Origin: Arctopsyche grandis
Taxonomy: Eukaryota; Arthropoda; Insecta; Trichoptera; Hydropsychidae
Length of the DNA stretch: 64,000 bases
Direction: 5' to 3'
Assembly (NCBI RefSeq): GCF_051622035.1
Contig: NC_135359.1
Coordinates: forward strand, 21,486,001-21,550,000
A program made the translations under genes and the position numbers. The notes beneath the pieces are model-generated. The model ran no database searches, was not told the origin of the DNA, and worked only from the letters and a program-made list of their open reading frames with translations. Shown one piece after another: positions 1 to 13,545 of this stretch (positions are counted from its first letter, which is position 1; each line of letters begins with the position of its first letter).

Positions 1-200
1 TAAGTGCGTTTGCTTTGTTCTGATCGAGTTTACTTTTCGCCGGTTCCAATGAACGTACATACGAGTATAAGAATACTTCCGGTACTGATCGAAAATTACG
101 AATTCATTTCATAAGTGATCACTTTGTGGTCAAACTATCTATATTTTATTGAATTTCTTGTTAAATTGGTAAAAATTATAAAATTAGGTATACTAAATGT

Positions 201-454
201 GAGCCGTTATATTTGAAAGTGGCGGAAGTCCAATTTTCAGTTCTAAAAACACTACTTCAATTTGACTTAATTCAAAAATCACTTTTTTAAATTCGATATG
301 TCCAGAATCTCGGAAAAGCAGAATAAATTTATTACAGCCTACCAGTATTTTTAAATATTGTAAAAATATAAAAATTGCATTTAGGTAATGTTTCGCAAGA
401 TATTTCTCGAAATGAATAAAAGTGGACTTATGAAACTTTCAAAAATATCGGCTC
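201..454. repeat. TIR-bearing MITE, GAGCCGTTATA family, copy 1
   Basis: The left end reads GAGCCGTTATATTTGAAAG and the right end is its imperfect reverse complement, ending CGGCTC. Both arms carry AAGTCC / GGACTT about 25-30 bases in. Other copies are seen near 10732 (left arm), at 45191-46083 (split by a Helitron) and at 61952-62181 inside folliculin intron 6. There is no coding capacity, so this is a short non-autonomous DNA transposon; superfamily not assigned. Confidence 0.7.
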
Positions 455-2527
455 ATACATCTATGTATGTACATCGTTATGTAATAAACTAACCTGCTTG
501 TTCATAAAATGAATTTAATAATAAATACATTATATTATATAATATTTATATTTATAAACTAATCTTCAAAAATTGGGTATTTGCATGAATAAAGGTCCAT
601 TTATATTATTTAGACCCACTATTCAGTACTGCACGGCAACAGCTCGTCACTAAATCCCGGATAAACAGGGTGCCGTTCATTGTTCAAATGTTGTAAATGC
701 ATTGTTAAAGGTTTGCCGAACCTTTTTTACAAAGCATCTACAACAATTGAACAATGAGCAGCGCGTTTTGGATCCGTACTCTACACAACACAGCACAGAC
801 TGCACGGGAAATACTAGTTTTTTGTTCATACTATACAGCATCACTCATTTTCGGCACGTTCGTGCTTGTTTTGAACTAGTGCAAGGAAAAATCGGCTTAC
901 ATATGTATGTATACATTACAGACAGCGAAGATATTGTCATAATATGACGTTTCCCAAAATATTCATATGCACATAGCAACACTATCTTCAGTACTGCTGT
1001 TTACGTGCAGTTGCCGATTTGAGCTGTGCTGGTATAAACGAACCTTAATTGGTATAAAACATTCAGTGGAAACTTCGCAAATTTATAAATAAACACTAAA
1101 GGATCCATAAAAATAAAGAGAAAAATTAAATTAATGTAATTAAACTTTAGCACTTTGTAATCAGTACTTAGTTCGAAGCGAAAATATTTGAAACAATATA
1201 TTATATATATGTATGTTACATTGTACAATATATGAATACGAAAACAATTCTCCTGGATCGTTAATCGTTTATATAATTCTGTTATCAATCCAATAATGTG
1301 AAAAGTGTTTTCATTCGTCGTACAACACAGCGTGAAGTATAAGTATGATGAGAAGAAAATTGCATATTCTTACACTTCAGGGTGTCTTTGTAATTTCCAC
1401 AAGGCAATCGGTAAAAGCACCTTTTCTCAGAATTATTATAGAATCAATTTCTGCTAACTCACATTATTCGACGTGAAAATTCGACACAAAACGATGGTCG
1501 GTACTAGTCTAAATGTATAAATAGAATATTTGAATCAATTCTAGGAATATTTTCACCCATTTTAAAATACGATACGTACATTCAAACATTACGAACAAAC
1601 ACATTATAAATGTAGTAGATGTATCGTTATTGATATATGTACGAGTGGCCTGTGTCCACATATTTGTGCACTCGGTAAAATATCGCAATTCAGATCAACG
1701 GAATTATTAATAATTTAAAATTTAATAAATTTCGTTTTTGTCGTGATATTCTTTTGTTTTTGGTCATGCGAACAAAGTGATATGCCGCGTCTCTTTCCAT
1801 GATATACGATTCCAAGGGGAGAAAGAGCATAGTGAGTAATTCGTAAGCACTCGCCAAGCTTCGTCTCTTTCCACTATATACGATTCCAAGGGGAGAAAGA
1901 CGGACGGAGCATGGTGTTTATTATATAAGATATGCAGCTTTGAACAAATGAATAAGTAACATATTTGAATTTAATTAAATTTTAAAAATAAGAAATTCTA
2001 ATAAAATTATGAGAATTTTGCACATGTTACCCAAGTGATCAATCACATCAAATTATGCGAAATATTCTTAATATTATTGTTGTAAAAGAACGCGCATTTA
2101 AAATATTTGGGCAGGGTTGAATGCGTGCCTAAATTGGGTCCAAATTTCACAAAATATACATGAACTTGCGATACAACAACGGTAACAGTATGCGTCATAA
2201 TTCTATTTGCGTCATCAAGAATTTAACTTTCGTTTTGCGTTTCAGCATGCACAAAGTTTTATTACACAAGTTTCAAAACATAATTGACCAAAGGTGTCCG
2301 CCGAGCGAAATTAGCCATAATGTACTTAGCTCTTTGTCAAATTTCGTTGAAAAATACTTTAAAAGACTCTAATCCAAGGATTTAAGTACATCAAAGTTTC
2401 ATCCACAACAAACATACATATAAACATACAATAACTTTAATATTTTAAGTTGGTATTAATTCGGATCTCGTGCAAACTTAACTAATGTAACAAAGATAGT
2501 AGTGAATTTTGGGATAAAGATACGTAT
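455..2527. other. AT-rich non-coding stretch with a palindromic repeat fragment and a direct repeat
   Basis: No gene is supported here. Positions 630-790 hold a fragment of the repeat cluster found at 16790-17760, recognisable by GCCGTTCATTGTTCAAA and TTGCCGAACCTTTTTTACAAA. Positions 1788-1828 and 1861-1900 are a direct repeat of about 40 bp containing CGATTCCAAGGGGAGAAAG. The rest is AT-rich with no other structure that I can see. Confidence 0.5.
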
Positions 2528-2693
2528 CACTTATCAGTGGTGTGCGGTGAAATTCTCTCTCTTTTTGTCGTACATCCTTATTTAATGTGCGCGGGCAGGA
2601 TACAAGATAAGCAGGCTGTTCCCCTTGTATCCTGCTCGCGCACATTAAGTAAGGCTGTATCATAAAAAGAGAGAATTTCACCGCACGCCACTG
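2528..2693. mobile_element. Foldback hAT-type MITE with 8-bp target duplication
   Basis: This is a near-complete palindrome whose arms contain GTGCGGTGAAATTCTCTC and its complement, centred on a GC-rich core with two GCAGGATACAAG-type blocks. It is flanked on both sides by ATACGTAT (2520-2527 and 2694-2701), an 8-bp target site duplication typical of hAT elements. A second copy lies at 40640-41174 and the core motif recurs in 6418-6896. It has no coding capacity. Confidence 0.75.
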
Positions 2694-2836
2694 ATACGTA
2701 TGTATATTAATATTGTATAATGAGTTATGGTTTTTGCGATTATTGGACCCCTTTTTATGATTTGGAAATAATTTCAAGGGCCCCCAAAATTCACGGCCTA
2801 TCAATTTAAATGATATATTAAAATAAAAATAAAAAA

Positions 2837-2840
<4 letters not shown>

Positions 2841-2913
<73 letters not shown>
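2841..2913. repeat. (TA)n microsatellite
   Basis: About 73 bp of uninterrupted TA dinucleotides. The Ile-Tyr reading frames through it are not genes. Confidence 0.95.
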
Positions 2914-2916
<3 letters not shown>

Positions 2917-3794
2917 TTCAAGATGCTTTTACATTGACAACAACACAACACAAAAAATAATAACCTGGTGAATAGGGAGCCCCTGAAACTGGCTTTATTT
3001 GCCCGTGCATAGGTCCTCTGCGAACTAGAATGGAAAATTATAAAAGAAAAGCATTAGATATAAGTTTAAAAATGACACGATTATGATGATAAATAAATAA
3101 AATGATAAGATTTTTGAAAGGTCAGCAACTTGTTGAAATGAAGTGGTCACAATTTACGATACCATTAAAGCTAAATAAGACAGATTTTAAACCATACGAT
3201 TAAGTGAGTCACGGTATTCATTCAACATTTTTCAGGAAAGTTTTATATCAAAATATTCAAAAGAAAATTAAAACCAATTGCTTCATAGTACATATTTAAA
3301 ATCTTTAATTTGGACCAAACTATTACGTATTTAAACGTTTACCCCAGACTGTACATTACATTATTGCTTTTGAGCGGCAAACACGAAGTAAAGGAATAAA
3401 TTGACAGTCGTACATACATCATAAAGACATAAAAAGCAATAAAACCCCTAAAATTCGAAAGAACAGCACCACTCGACCAATTTTTACATGGATCGAACCG
3501 ATACTACATATACGCATCGTAATAACGAGTTACGTGTCAGATCATACGATCAGCCACAACGAGCCTTGGGAAATTTTGGGCATATGGCTAATTTTGCTTA
3601 TCGCCCACCTCATATTTCCCCAACACACCCACCCCAAAAGAAACACCAGATGTGCCTCACAATAAATAAATTGACTTGCATACGCCTTTTGCTTAACTTT
3701 ATTATGGAATGTTATTGAAAATCTCTAGGCGCGCTTTCTGATGAAATTGGTGCTGAACTTTGGGTAGAGGCGCTCTACGTTGGCGTAGAGCTCC

Positions 3795-3990
3795 TCATGA
3801 CTCACCGACACCTAAATATGCTGACGGTGGCACTGGTTGTGATCTTCGTGATACGTAGGAGTTTTCATACTCTGGACCGGACAGTACAGTCAGGGGTAAT
3901 CCACCGACTTGCCAACCGGTCCGCAATTTGACACCGCGTCCTCCCCTAGCCACCATGGCCGCTCTCAAGCCGGATCTCTTTTCCTCTGAT
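3795..3990 (-). CDS. Exon 3 of unidentified secreted protein (prohormone-like)
   Basis: On the minus strand an acceptor (TTTTGAACTCTCAG) at 3991-3992 is followed by a GC-richer open frame of 65 codons ending in TGA at 3795-3797. The first base completes the AG-phase codon left by the exon at 5516-5696, giving Arg86 of the joined protein. The encoded segment has a Lys-Arg pair at residues 90-91 of the 150-residue product and an Arg-Arg pair at 134-135, spaced like prohormone cleavage sites. The end is uncertain. A GTGAGT donor overlaps the last codons, and a second open frame continues to about 3725 in another phase and ends with an Arg-Lys-Arg. I do not recognise the family. Confidence 0.5.
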
Positions 3991-4106
3991 CTGAGAGTTC
4001 AAAATAAATATACTCATAACTCAAAAATATACGTACATACATACATAAAAACATACAGATATATTTAAAAAATAAATACATGGAAAATATACCACGTGAT
4101 ACTACA

Positions 4107-4291
4107 TGGTAATTGGATTATTAGTCACATTGCGATGGTCACAAAGACAATTTTTAGACAAAACCGCGAATGCGGAATATTTGGCACTCGAGATTTTGTT
4201 AGTATGATGGACTTTTCGGCTGCCAGATGTTCCGTTATAGAGATTTTAGTGACTTTTGGGGTAACGCTTTGTGACCAATGATCACCGAACC
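4107..4291. mobile_element. hAT-type MITE (GGTTCGGTGAT family)
   Basis: The element is 185 bp with degenerate terminal inverted repeats, TGGTAATTGG at the left and CACCGAACC at the right, and is flanked by identical 8-bp duplications ATACTACA at 4099-4106 and 4292-4299. Related copies with the same internal order of motifs are at 58710-58908, and 32774-32965 shares its ends. The reading frames through it on either strand are incidental. Confidence 0.75.
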
Positions 4292-4438
4292 ATACTACAT
4301 ACATATACATATATTTTAATGCGGCACTTAAGGAGTGTGTCAACTTTGGTTTGTAGAAAATGATAATTTTTCGAAATTTCATACATGCCTGACAATGTTA
4401 TAATATATACATATATTATAATATAATAGATAATATTA

Positions 4439-4956
4439 GGGGGACCGAAAAGTAATCAAAATTTTTCAACGAGCTCTTTTGCAGTCAGATTGTGTCAAGA
4501 CACAGTCCATTAAACACTTAAGTTTTGTTATTATGTAGAAGTTATTGTTGTAAATTTATTGTTTCTGTTTAAAAAAAATTTCGAGACCAATAATAGAGGA
4601 AGGGCACTTGCGTCATTTTATGCTGTTTATGTTAGACCAAGTAAAGAAGACAAATAAAGCAGTGAAAAAAATCACCGATACTTACGGGGATATTCTGAAA
4701 CTAAACAAGTGTCATCGGTGGTATAAACAATTTAAAAATGGGAATATCAAGGAGATCGCACGAAAAGAAGAGCTCAAAAATTAGATGATGATATCCTGAC
4801 GTCAATGGTGGAATCAGATCCTCGTCAAACCATCGAGGAATTATCGTTGAAGATTGGCTATTCATGGTCTATAGTTCAGGATCACCTTCGTCGCACAGGA
4901 AAATTGGACAGACAGGGAATTTGGTAATATTTTTTTGATTTACTTTTCGGTCCACA
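4439..4956 (+). pseudogene. Internally deleted mariner-like element, N-terminal transposase remnant
   Basis: The termini are inverted repeats (GGGGGACCGAAAAGTAATC at the left; the right end is the complement of a GGACCGAAAAGTAAATC version), both abutting a TA, the mariner target dinucleotide. Between them, about 4585-4925, the plus strand can be read as the helix-turn-helix half of a mariner transposase, with HLRHFMLF near the start, a RWYKQFKNG segment, and ESDPRQTIEEL followed by VQDHLRRTGK. The frame is broken at least once around 4760-4800. The catalytic DDE/D half is absent, so the copy is a dead deletion derivative. It belongs to a different lineage from the mariner at 34155. Confidence 0.75.
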
Positions 4957-5515
4957 TAATAAGTCAATAGAAGTACACACAGTAGTTAACAGTTTTATAT
5001 ATTTTAGACAAGTCGTCTAGGATGCAAAGAGACGAATGAAATTATTAAGATGGAGTGCATTCGAGTTAATGAATGCTTTTTTTTAATTAAAAATAATTAT
5101 TTTATATGATGAAGAAAGAATACCAAAGCATTGTATAAAAATGAGATATTGGAAGCGAAGCAATTGCATGAGTAGAACAGCTGATAATCAAACTAGTGAA
5201 GAGATTGAAATGTCAATGAACGAGTCATATGGCTAGAAGATGGACAAAGGTGAATAAGATATGTATGTAAGTGCACAACTGGAATACAAGACAGGATAAA
5301 AGTGTGTATGGAAGGCCCCAATTATTCTTGTACGAAGGAAAGAAAATGCACATATGAGGTGGATGTTTAGAACATAGATAAATGGAATCGTGCTGTACAT
5401 ATGTAGATGACGTTCTAATAAATATTTATCCTCAACCACTATCATCCATTTAAAGCAAAAATTACTTTTAAATATCGGGGAAAACCATACATATATCGGG
5501 TTAAATTTTTTTTAC

Positions 5516-5696
5516 CTTGAGTTGTCGATTTCATTCGTACGGATCTGGTCCAAGTCGAACATGAAATCCAAAGGAATGCTTGGCTCTTTCGAATACGAGT
5601 CATCCGGGTAGAATAAGCGATTTAACCTCGCCGAGTTTTTCAGATTTGAATTTGATGATTCTTCGTCCACCAGATCTTGAATCGAAGGTTCCACGT
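5516..5696 (-). CDS. Exon 2 of unidentified secreted protein (prohormone-like)
   Basis: On the minus strand a T-rich tract ending TTTCATAG is followed by a 181-base open segment ending TCAAG/GTAAAA, a good donor. It begins with AC, which completes GAC (Asp26) with the single G left by exon 1 at 16007, and ends in phase 2, which matches exon 3 at 3990. The 59 whole codons are acidic and Ser/Asn-rich, containing IQDLVDEESSNSN, then RLNRLFYPDDSY and LDFMFDLDQIR. Codon composition is clearly richer in GC than the surrounding DNA. No domain is recognised; the segment could be a propeptide. Confidence rests on the two matching splice phases. Confidence 0.6.
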
Positions 5697-6417
5697 CTAT
5701 GAAATACAAAAAAATACCATCCATATTTTAAATAAGTCAGGTTTCAAAGTAATAAATAGACTTCGGCTAGTCGTCGGTGCACTATTGTTAATTTCTTAGA
5801 AAAAAACATGTTTTTTTGCTTTCGTGATTTAAACACTGATGGAACGGTCTATTATTGCTTACAATTGCCCTGACGAGTAGCTGAAGTCTAGTAATGAGTC
5901 TATGAAGAGACAAAATAAACGGAAACAAGTTTACGAAGTTAAAAATTTTCCAATATCTTGTGTATGTTCAATATGAGAAGATAAATAATCGGCAAGATAT
6001 TTAAATATTGCATAAATAAAAAGGTAAAACGAAACGCCCAAAAAATAATCAAATTCCTTACCTTAGCCCCACGTGGGTGTAAACAAACGTGAGGCTAAAC
6101 GGTGGATTGTGTTCGGTTATTGGAAAAGTTCGAAATTTAATTTTACGCATAGAACAAAATCCTGTTTATGGATAAGATGAGCTCGTTCGACAAAATGATT
6201 CAGGTATTTAATTTTAAAAAAGACTATCATATTACATATAATATATTGACATTCTTTTGTACGTATATTATTCATACGTGCATATGTACATATACACATA
6301 CAAATATATACAAAAAGGTATCTGATATTTATTTTATTATTAATTTAATAAAAAAAATCAAATTAAAAACTTAAACCATGTGTAGCTACATACATATGTA
6401 CTTATTGGGTCTACCTT
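5697..6417. other. Intron of the putative secreted-protein gene, no other feature seen
   Basis: AT-rich sequence with no supported exon, RNA gene or repeat beyond short TATA runs. Short reading frames on both strands lack splice support or protein-like composition. Confidence 0.4.
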
Positions 6418-6896
6418 TGGCCGGAATGTGAAATTACCGAAAACGCAAATATCGGAAGGCAAAGATCGAAAATCGAAAGATCTTAAGTCGAAAGATAAAA
6501 AAAGGGTTCATGGTAAACGGTACATACTCACTTAATTTGCGCGAGCAGGATACAACAGGAACAAGAGGAACAGGCTTTTCCTCCCGTATTCTGCGCGCGC
6601 ACATTAATACGGGAGGAAAAGTAAATATCGGAAGGCAAAGATCGAAAATCGAAAGATCTTAAGTCGAAAGATCAAAAAAAAAAGGGTGCATGGTAAACGG
6701 TACATACTCACTTAATTTGCGAGAGCAGGATACAACAGAAACAAGAGGAACAGGCTTTTCCTCCCGTATTAATGTGCGCGCGCAGAATGTACCGTTTACC
6801 ATGCACCCTTTTTTTTGATCTTTCGACTTAAGATCTTTTGATTTTCGATCTTTGCCTTCCGATATTTGCGTTTTCGGTAATTTCACATTCCGGCCC
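6418..6896. mobile_element. Large foldback element with internal tandem duplication
   Basis: The two ends are long inverted repeats of about 100 bp. Each begins (G)GCCGGAATGTGAAATTACC and contains TCGAAAATCGAAAGATC blocks. The interior carries a direct duplication of about 170 bp (roughly 6450-6600 repeated at 6625-6780) containing GGTAAACGGTACATACTCAC and a GC-rich GAGCAGGATACAAC core shared with the MITE at 2528. No coding capacity and no clear target duplication. Confidence 0.75.
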
Positions 6897-7880
6897 GTCA
6901 TGGAGACCGATACTTATTATGCATTTTTTCTGAGCTAAATAAAAATCTTTAATTTTTGTAAAATATGATATCATTGGTAATATTACGGGTGTCATTTATG
7001 ACATATGAAAATCTTTAGTGGAATGGCTGACGCTAATTAATCGAATAAAAACGTTTTCCATCACTCATTGACGAAAAATGGCGTCCACCCCCTCCCCCCG
7101 AAGCCCACCTACATAGTAAGAGTAATATGCAAATTGGTATTTTGAGTAATAGAGCTGATTCGGACGGGGGACAATGGAGGTGATTCGTTGGGGCGCACCT
7201 TTCAGTGTTAATATAATAATTGGTCGCGTCAAATATTGCCAGAAAGCCCACCGCGCTTAACACACTTAAATCCGTCGGTGAACGCGAGACGCTTTAATTG
7301 CGTCGTCGGCTTTAGTGGGCTTGCACGGAGCTGACGACGACCGCCGTATTAGTTTTAATTTTTGATCCAACACGGTGAAGATTAAACATTAAATCGTTAA
7401 TATTTTATTACCGTTTGATTGATACGATATCGGAAGAAATATATGAGACATTTGAGAAAGTATGCTTTAATATTGCAAAGAAAATATTTCTATTATGCAA
7501 AGATTTTTCTAGTATTTATTGCATTAATCGCTGCCAGGCGTATGAGACAATGAATATCATCGCTTATTTAATTTTTATTATTTATTTTATTTTGTGAGCT
7601 GTATCTTCCATTTATAAATGTATTTTTATAACTATGCTTATATTATATCATACGTTGGATTATCGTATCCGATAAATAAATATAAGGTGTTGAAATATTT
7701 TAAAAATTCATAAATGCAATGGTTAAAATAATATGCCGCTATTAAAACAATAGAAATTTCTAGAAAACGATTGACAAATGCATACATATGTACATATATG
7801 TATGTATGTACATCCATACATAGTATGTATACATTTGTTATATAAGACTAGGTCGCTCAATAATATATGTAGGATGTACA
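6897..7880. other. Non-coding stretch with a GC-richer island
   Basis: Positions about 7040-7370 are markedly richer in GC than their surroundings and contain C-rich (CACCCCCTCCCCCC) and CG-containing tracts, but I find no open frame with convincing splice sites on either strand. It could be regulatory DNA within the long intron of the minus-strand secreted-protein gene. The remainder is plain AT-rich DNA. Confidence 0.35.
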
Positions 7881-8079
7881 CAGTGGTGTCACCCTAATGG
7901 TTTCGATGGGTTTCCGGAAACCCGTTGTTAAAAATCAAACGTTTCCTGAAACCGGTTATTTAAGCTAAAAATTCATATAATTATTGTCAAAAATTATATA
8001 AATCTATATACATACATATATAATTTTATTGAAAAAAAAATTGGAAATCCGTTGTTCCAAAATTGGGGTGACACCACTG
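7881..8079. mobile_element. hAT-type MITE with perfect 8-bp target duplication
   Basis: The element is 199 bp with terminal inverted repeats beginning CAGTGGTGTCACCC at the left and ending GGGTGACACCACTG at the right. It is flanked by GATGTACA at 7873-7880 and 8080-8087. CAGTG-type ends plus 8-bp duplications are the hAT signature. It is non-coding. Confidence 0.85.
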
Positions 8080-8205
8080 GATGTACACGTTTACAAACAA
8101 CAAATTATCAGTTAGGAAATAAGAATTTTGAAAAAACTCATCATTCTTCCCCCCTATTTCTGGCTTCAAAATACCAATAATATATGTACATAGGTATATA
8201 GGTTC

Positions 8206-8252
8206 TGACTTTGTGATAACTCATTTCGGAAATATGAGTTATCACAAAGTCA
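8206..8252. repeat. Perfect short hairpin
   Basis: TGACTTTGTGATAACTCAT and its exact complement are separated by 9 bases. A 19-bp perfect stem could extrude or be transcribed as a hairpin. It may be the fused end pair of an otherwise lost MITE. Confidence 0.8.
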
Positions 8253-10201
<1,949 letters not shown>

Positions 10202-10731
10202 TTAAAATGATAAAAAAAAAAACAAATAAATATTTCAATCGCATCTAAAGTAAAACTTAATTACATGGTTTTATAGTAATATCATTGTAGGGATATCATG
10301 AATATATACATACATATATGTATATCATTTTATGCGAATCTCTTTTCTTGGTTAAAAATTGCCAATGTCGTTGCTGAGTGGATTTTTTTACTAGTTAATC
10401 ACGTGTCCAATTAAAACAACGTAATTGTTCATTTGCATGCCCGTACTACGAGTATGTAATTATTTTTCATGGATTTAGCTTTTGATTTATAAATTATCTG
10501 TCATATTTGTCAGAATTCAAATTATATAGTATTATATTATACATATGTATGTCATAGTATTATATAATATGTCATATTATATTATATGTCACTATATATG
10601 TATGTACATACAAAATTGTGTATGTATGTACATATGTACATACAAGCATGTGAATTTCTATTTTAATTCACAATTCATCCAAACTGTTTAATTGTACTAA
10701 ATTATAGTCAAACACAAACATTTAACATATG

Positions 10732-11710
10732 AGCCGTTATATTTGAAAGTGGCATAAGTCCATTTTTTTCATTTCAATCAATCTTTAATAAATTTGACCC
10801 ATTGAATATGATAATGATTTTTGTTGGTTCGCTCTTGATTATGAGATATGAGCGTTTAAAGAAATGCGAAATTTTTATAGATTTTTACTTTGTTGCTGTT
10901 GTCTTTAATTTTAAATGTATTATTGCTGTGCACAACGTGAGTATTGGAATCAATAGACAGATTTTTTTTCAATTGTTGTGATTTTTTATTGCTTTGATCA
11001 ATTACACTGAGCAAAAAAAAAAAAAAACTTCATCTATAGTTACTACGTACATATGTAGATAAAGTAAATATCGGAGCGGAAACCAATCAATTTGTACTAA
11101 GTTTAACCAACTGAATTCGAATATGACAATATTTTTTGTTGGCTTGCTTTCGTTTAAGAGATTATTGCGTATTTTAAAGCAATAATCTCTTAAAATAAAA
11201 ATAAAAAATCACAATAAATAGAAAAAACATCTGATTATTGATTACAATACTCACTTTTGGAACAGCAATACTAGATTTTAAATTAACGACTGCAAAATCT
11301 AAAAATCTGTAAAAATTGCACATTTTTTTAAACGCTCATATATAAACGAGAATAAGCCAATAAAAAATATTGTCATATTCGGATTCAGTGGTTCAAACTT
11401 TATAAAGATTGATTAGACTCGGCTCCGGTAAGTAAAAACGTGATTTCTTGTCGCTCAGGGGATTTTTAAACAAAATATAAAAATGTGTAGTATATTGTAT
11501 GTACATATATTTCTCCAAATTTATTTTTTCGTGATATTTTCGTTTATCTCGTCAGTTTTTCATTTCACCACGTTTATAAGGATTGGTTTTTTATCTTAAC
11601 TTACTACATAATTAGAGTGATAAATGATAATCATATTTGAATTCAGTGGGTCAAACTAAGTAAAGATTGATTAATCTCGGTTCTGGTATTTTTTTGTTGC
11701 TCAGTTTAAT
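10732..11710. repeat. Composite inverted repeats (MITE arm plus large foldback)
   Basis: The left edge begins with the GAGCCGTTATATTTGAAAG arm of the MITE family at 201. Arms of about 210 bp, roughly 10784-11000 and 11200-11425, are inverted relative to each other and share AATCAATCTTTA, TATGAGCGTTTAAA, TATTGCTGT and TTGTGATTTTTTATT in the same order. Further partial copies of the arm end (CTGAATTCGAATATGACAAT; TTGAATTCAGTGGGTCAAAC) lie at about 11105 and 11635. It is non-coding. Confidence 0.65.
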
Positions 11711-13099
11711 CGATAAAGTATTCGCTAGCCTACTTCTATGCAAACATGTGATATATAGATCTAAAAAAAAATATTGAATCAAAACAAAAATCAATTTCAC
11801 GCATTCATGAATTAATAATATATTTAGATATAAATATAAATATGTTATAGATTAAAAATAATAAATAAGAATATTTTGAACCATAAATTTGGCGAAAGGG
11901 GGGGTGGTTTGGAAACATAAATAGAATGTATACCTAAGCTGCGGCTGACATGCAACATCATAAATGTGACATTCGAACGCAATTCGAGCTACGTGCGAAC
12001 AGGACACTAAAGGGTTAACGACGTTTCATCGAAAAAATGACATGTCATTCCCAAAACGTTCGTTCGCTAGTTCCTACAATACGCTCAATTCTATTTATTA
12101 TACGCCTTTTATTCGGTGTAATTGTTAGGGCAACACAAATTTTCTGATACACCAACAAAATAGCATGATCACATAATTGGATAATTTCTCCGAATTAGTC
12201 ATAAAAATTAAGGTTAATTTGTCGCCTACTCGGAATTTATTTATATAAATACATGCATATGTCTAGAATCTGGAGTTTTCCTATCCGACATTGTATATAC
12301 ATATAATATAATATTCAGATGCTTCATTTCCTCTAATGAACATAGTGTTGCGCAGCTCAAGCTCGAAAAGGTTAATTTATTAAATTAACTAGTTTATGTG
12401 CTTATGCTTTGCATTATCCTGATTTAATAGAGTGGATATACTAAGTTTGTGATCATAATGTTTATCCTTATAAATCCTACGACGCAAGTAACGTTTTTCA
12501 AAATATGAAATGTGTAATTGGACTTGAGCGTGGCCTGACACGTTATATTAGAATGTTTCAAATTATCGAAAAAATTATCTTATCTCTTAAATAAAAGCAT
12601 ATATTATACATACATTGCTTTTCAAATGACAGGAATAAAAATAATTTAGCTGATTACGACCCGTAATGAGTAATGCGATTTTGGTGTTAATACATTGAAT
12701 ACTTTTAATAGTTAAATTAAATTTATGAAGGTTTTTTTCTTTTAGTAGTAGGTACTTAAAAAAATAATAATTTTCTTAGTCCGTATAAAACAAAAAACTT
12801 TTTTATTTTAGGATTTATAATACTCTGTGGAGGCTTTAATTATACTTTTTTGTAGTTCTTTCATTGAATTTTTATTTTGTTTCATAAAGAAAAAATATTT
12901 GTATATAAATTCTAATGATTTCTATGGCTTACTTTCGCTACAAAAAAACAATTGATACCTAGCTATTGTTGATTTACTAAGTATGTACATATTTCATTTT
13001 CAACGTTTGTTCTTAATTTTTTAATAATTTTGAATTTCAAATGAGGAGGCTTAAAGACCCAGAAAAAAATTATGTAAAATCATAATATAAATGTAACTT
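11711..13099. other. AT-rich non-coding stretch
   Basis: I see no supported feature here: no conserved frame, RNA gene or clear repeat boundary. Confidence 0.4.
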
Positions 13100-13129
13100 A
13101 AATTGGGACCAAAACATCTTTTATACAAA

Positions 13130-13545
13130 AACTCAGCTTATAAAGGATCATCATTTATTGTGGTACAGCCATTCGTCATTGCCGAATCATCCATGTCGAT
13201 GAATACCACACATTTTTCTAATTTCATCTTTCTTCCTAACAACCCTGTTGCCTTCCTTGCACATTACCACTCGAACATTTCTTTCGTTTATCTATCGCCC
13301 ATTCTTCTAGCTACTTGACCCACCCATTGCCATTTCAATCTATTTCCTCTCCATTATATCAACTAACCTTGTCACAATTCTCATCCGCGGATTCCGTTTT
13401 CTGTCTCACCTCGTTATGTCGAGCATACGGCGTTCCATACGTCTTTGAATGCATTGGAATTTATACAGAATTCTGGCGTTCAATGCCCAAATTTCGTTTC
13501 CATACAACATTACTAGCAAAACACATCTTTAGGCCGCTTAAAATA
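13130..13545 (-). pseudogene. Decayed RTE-type LINE, 3' part of reverse transcriptase ORF
   Basis: Read on the minus strand, short frames interrupted by stops and frameshifts give the C-terminal signature of insect RTE-like non-LTR retrotransposons: a YGNEIWALNARIL-like segment, IQRRMERRMLDIT, then VDIMER, KWQWVGQVARRMGD and TKEMFEW. These follow the reverse-transcriptase core in intact elements. The core itself and the endonuclease are not visible. The copy is dead and strongly 5'-truncated, as is usual for LINE copies. Confidence 0.7.
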
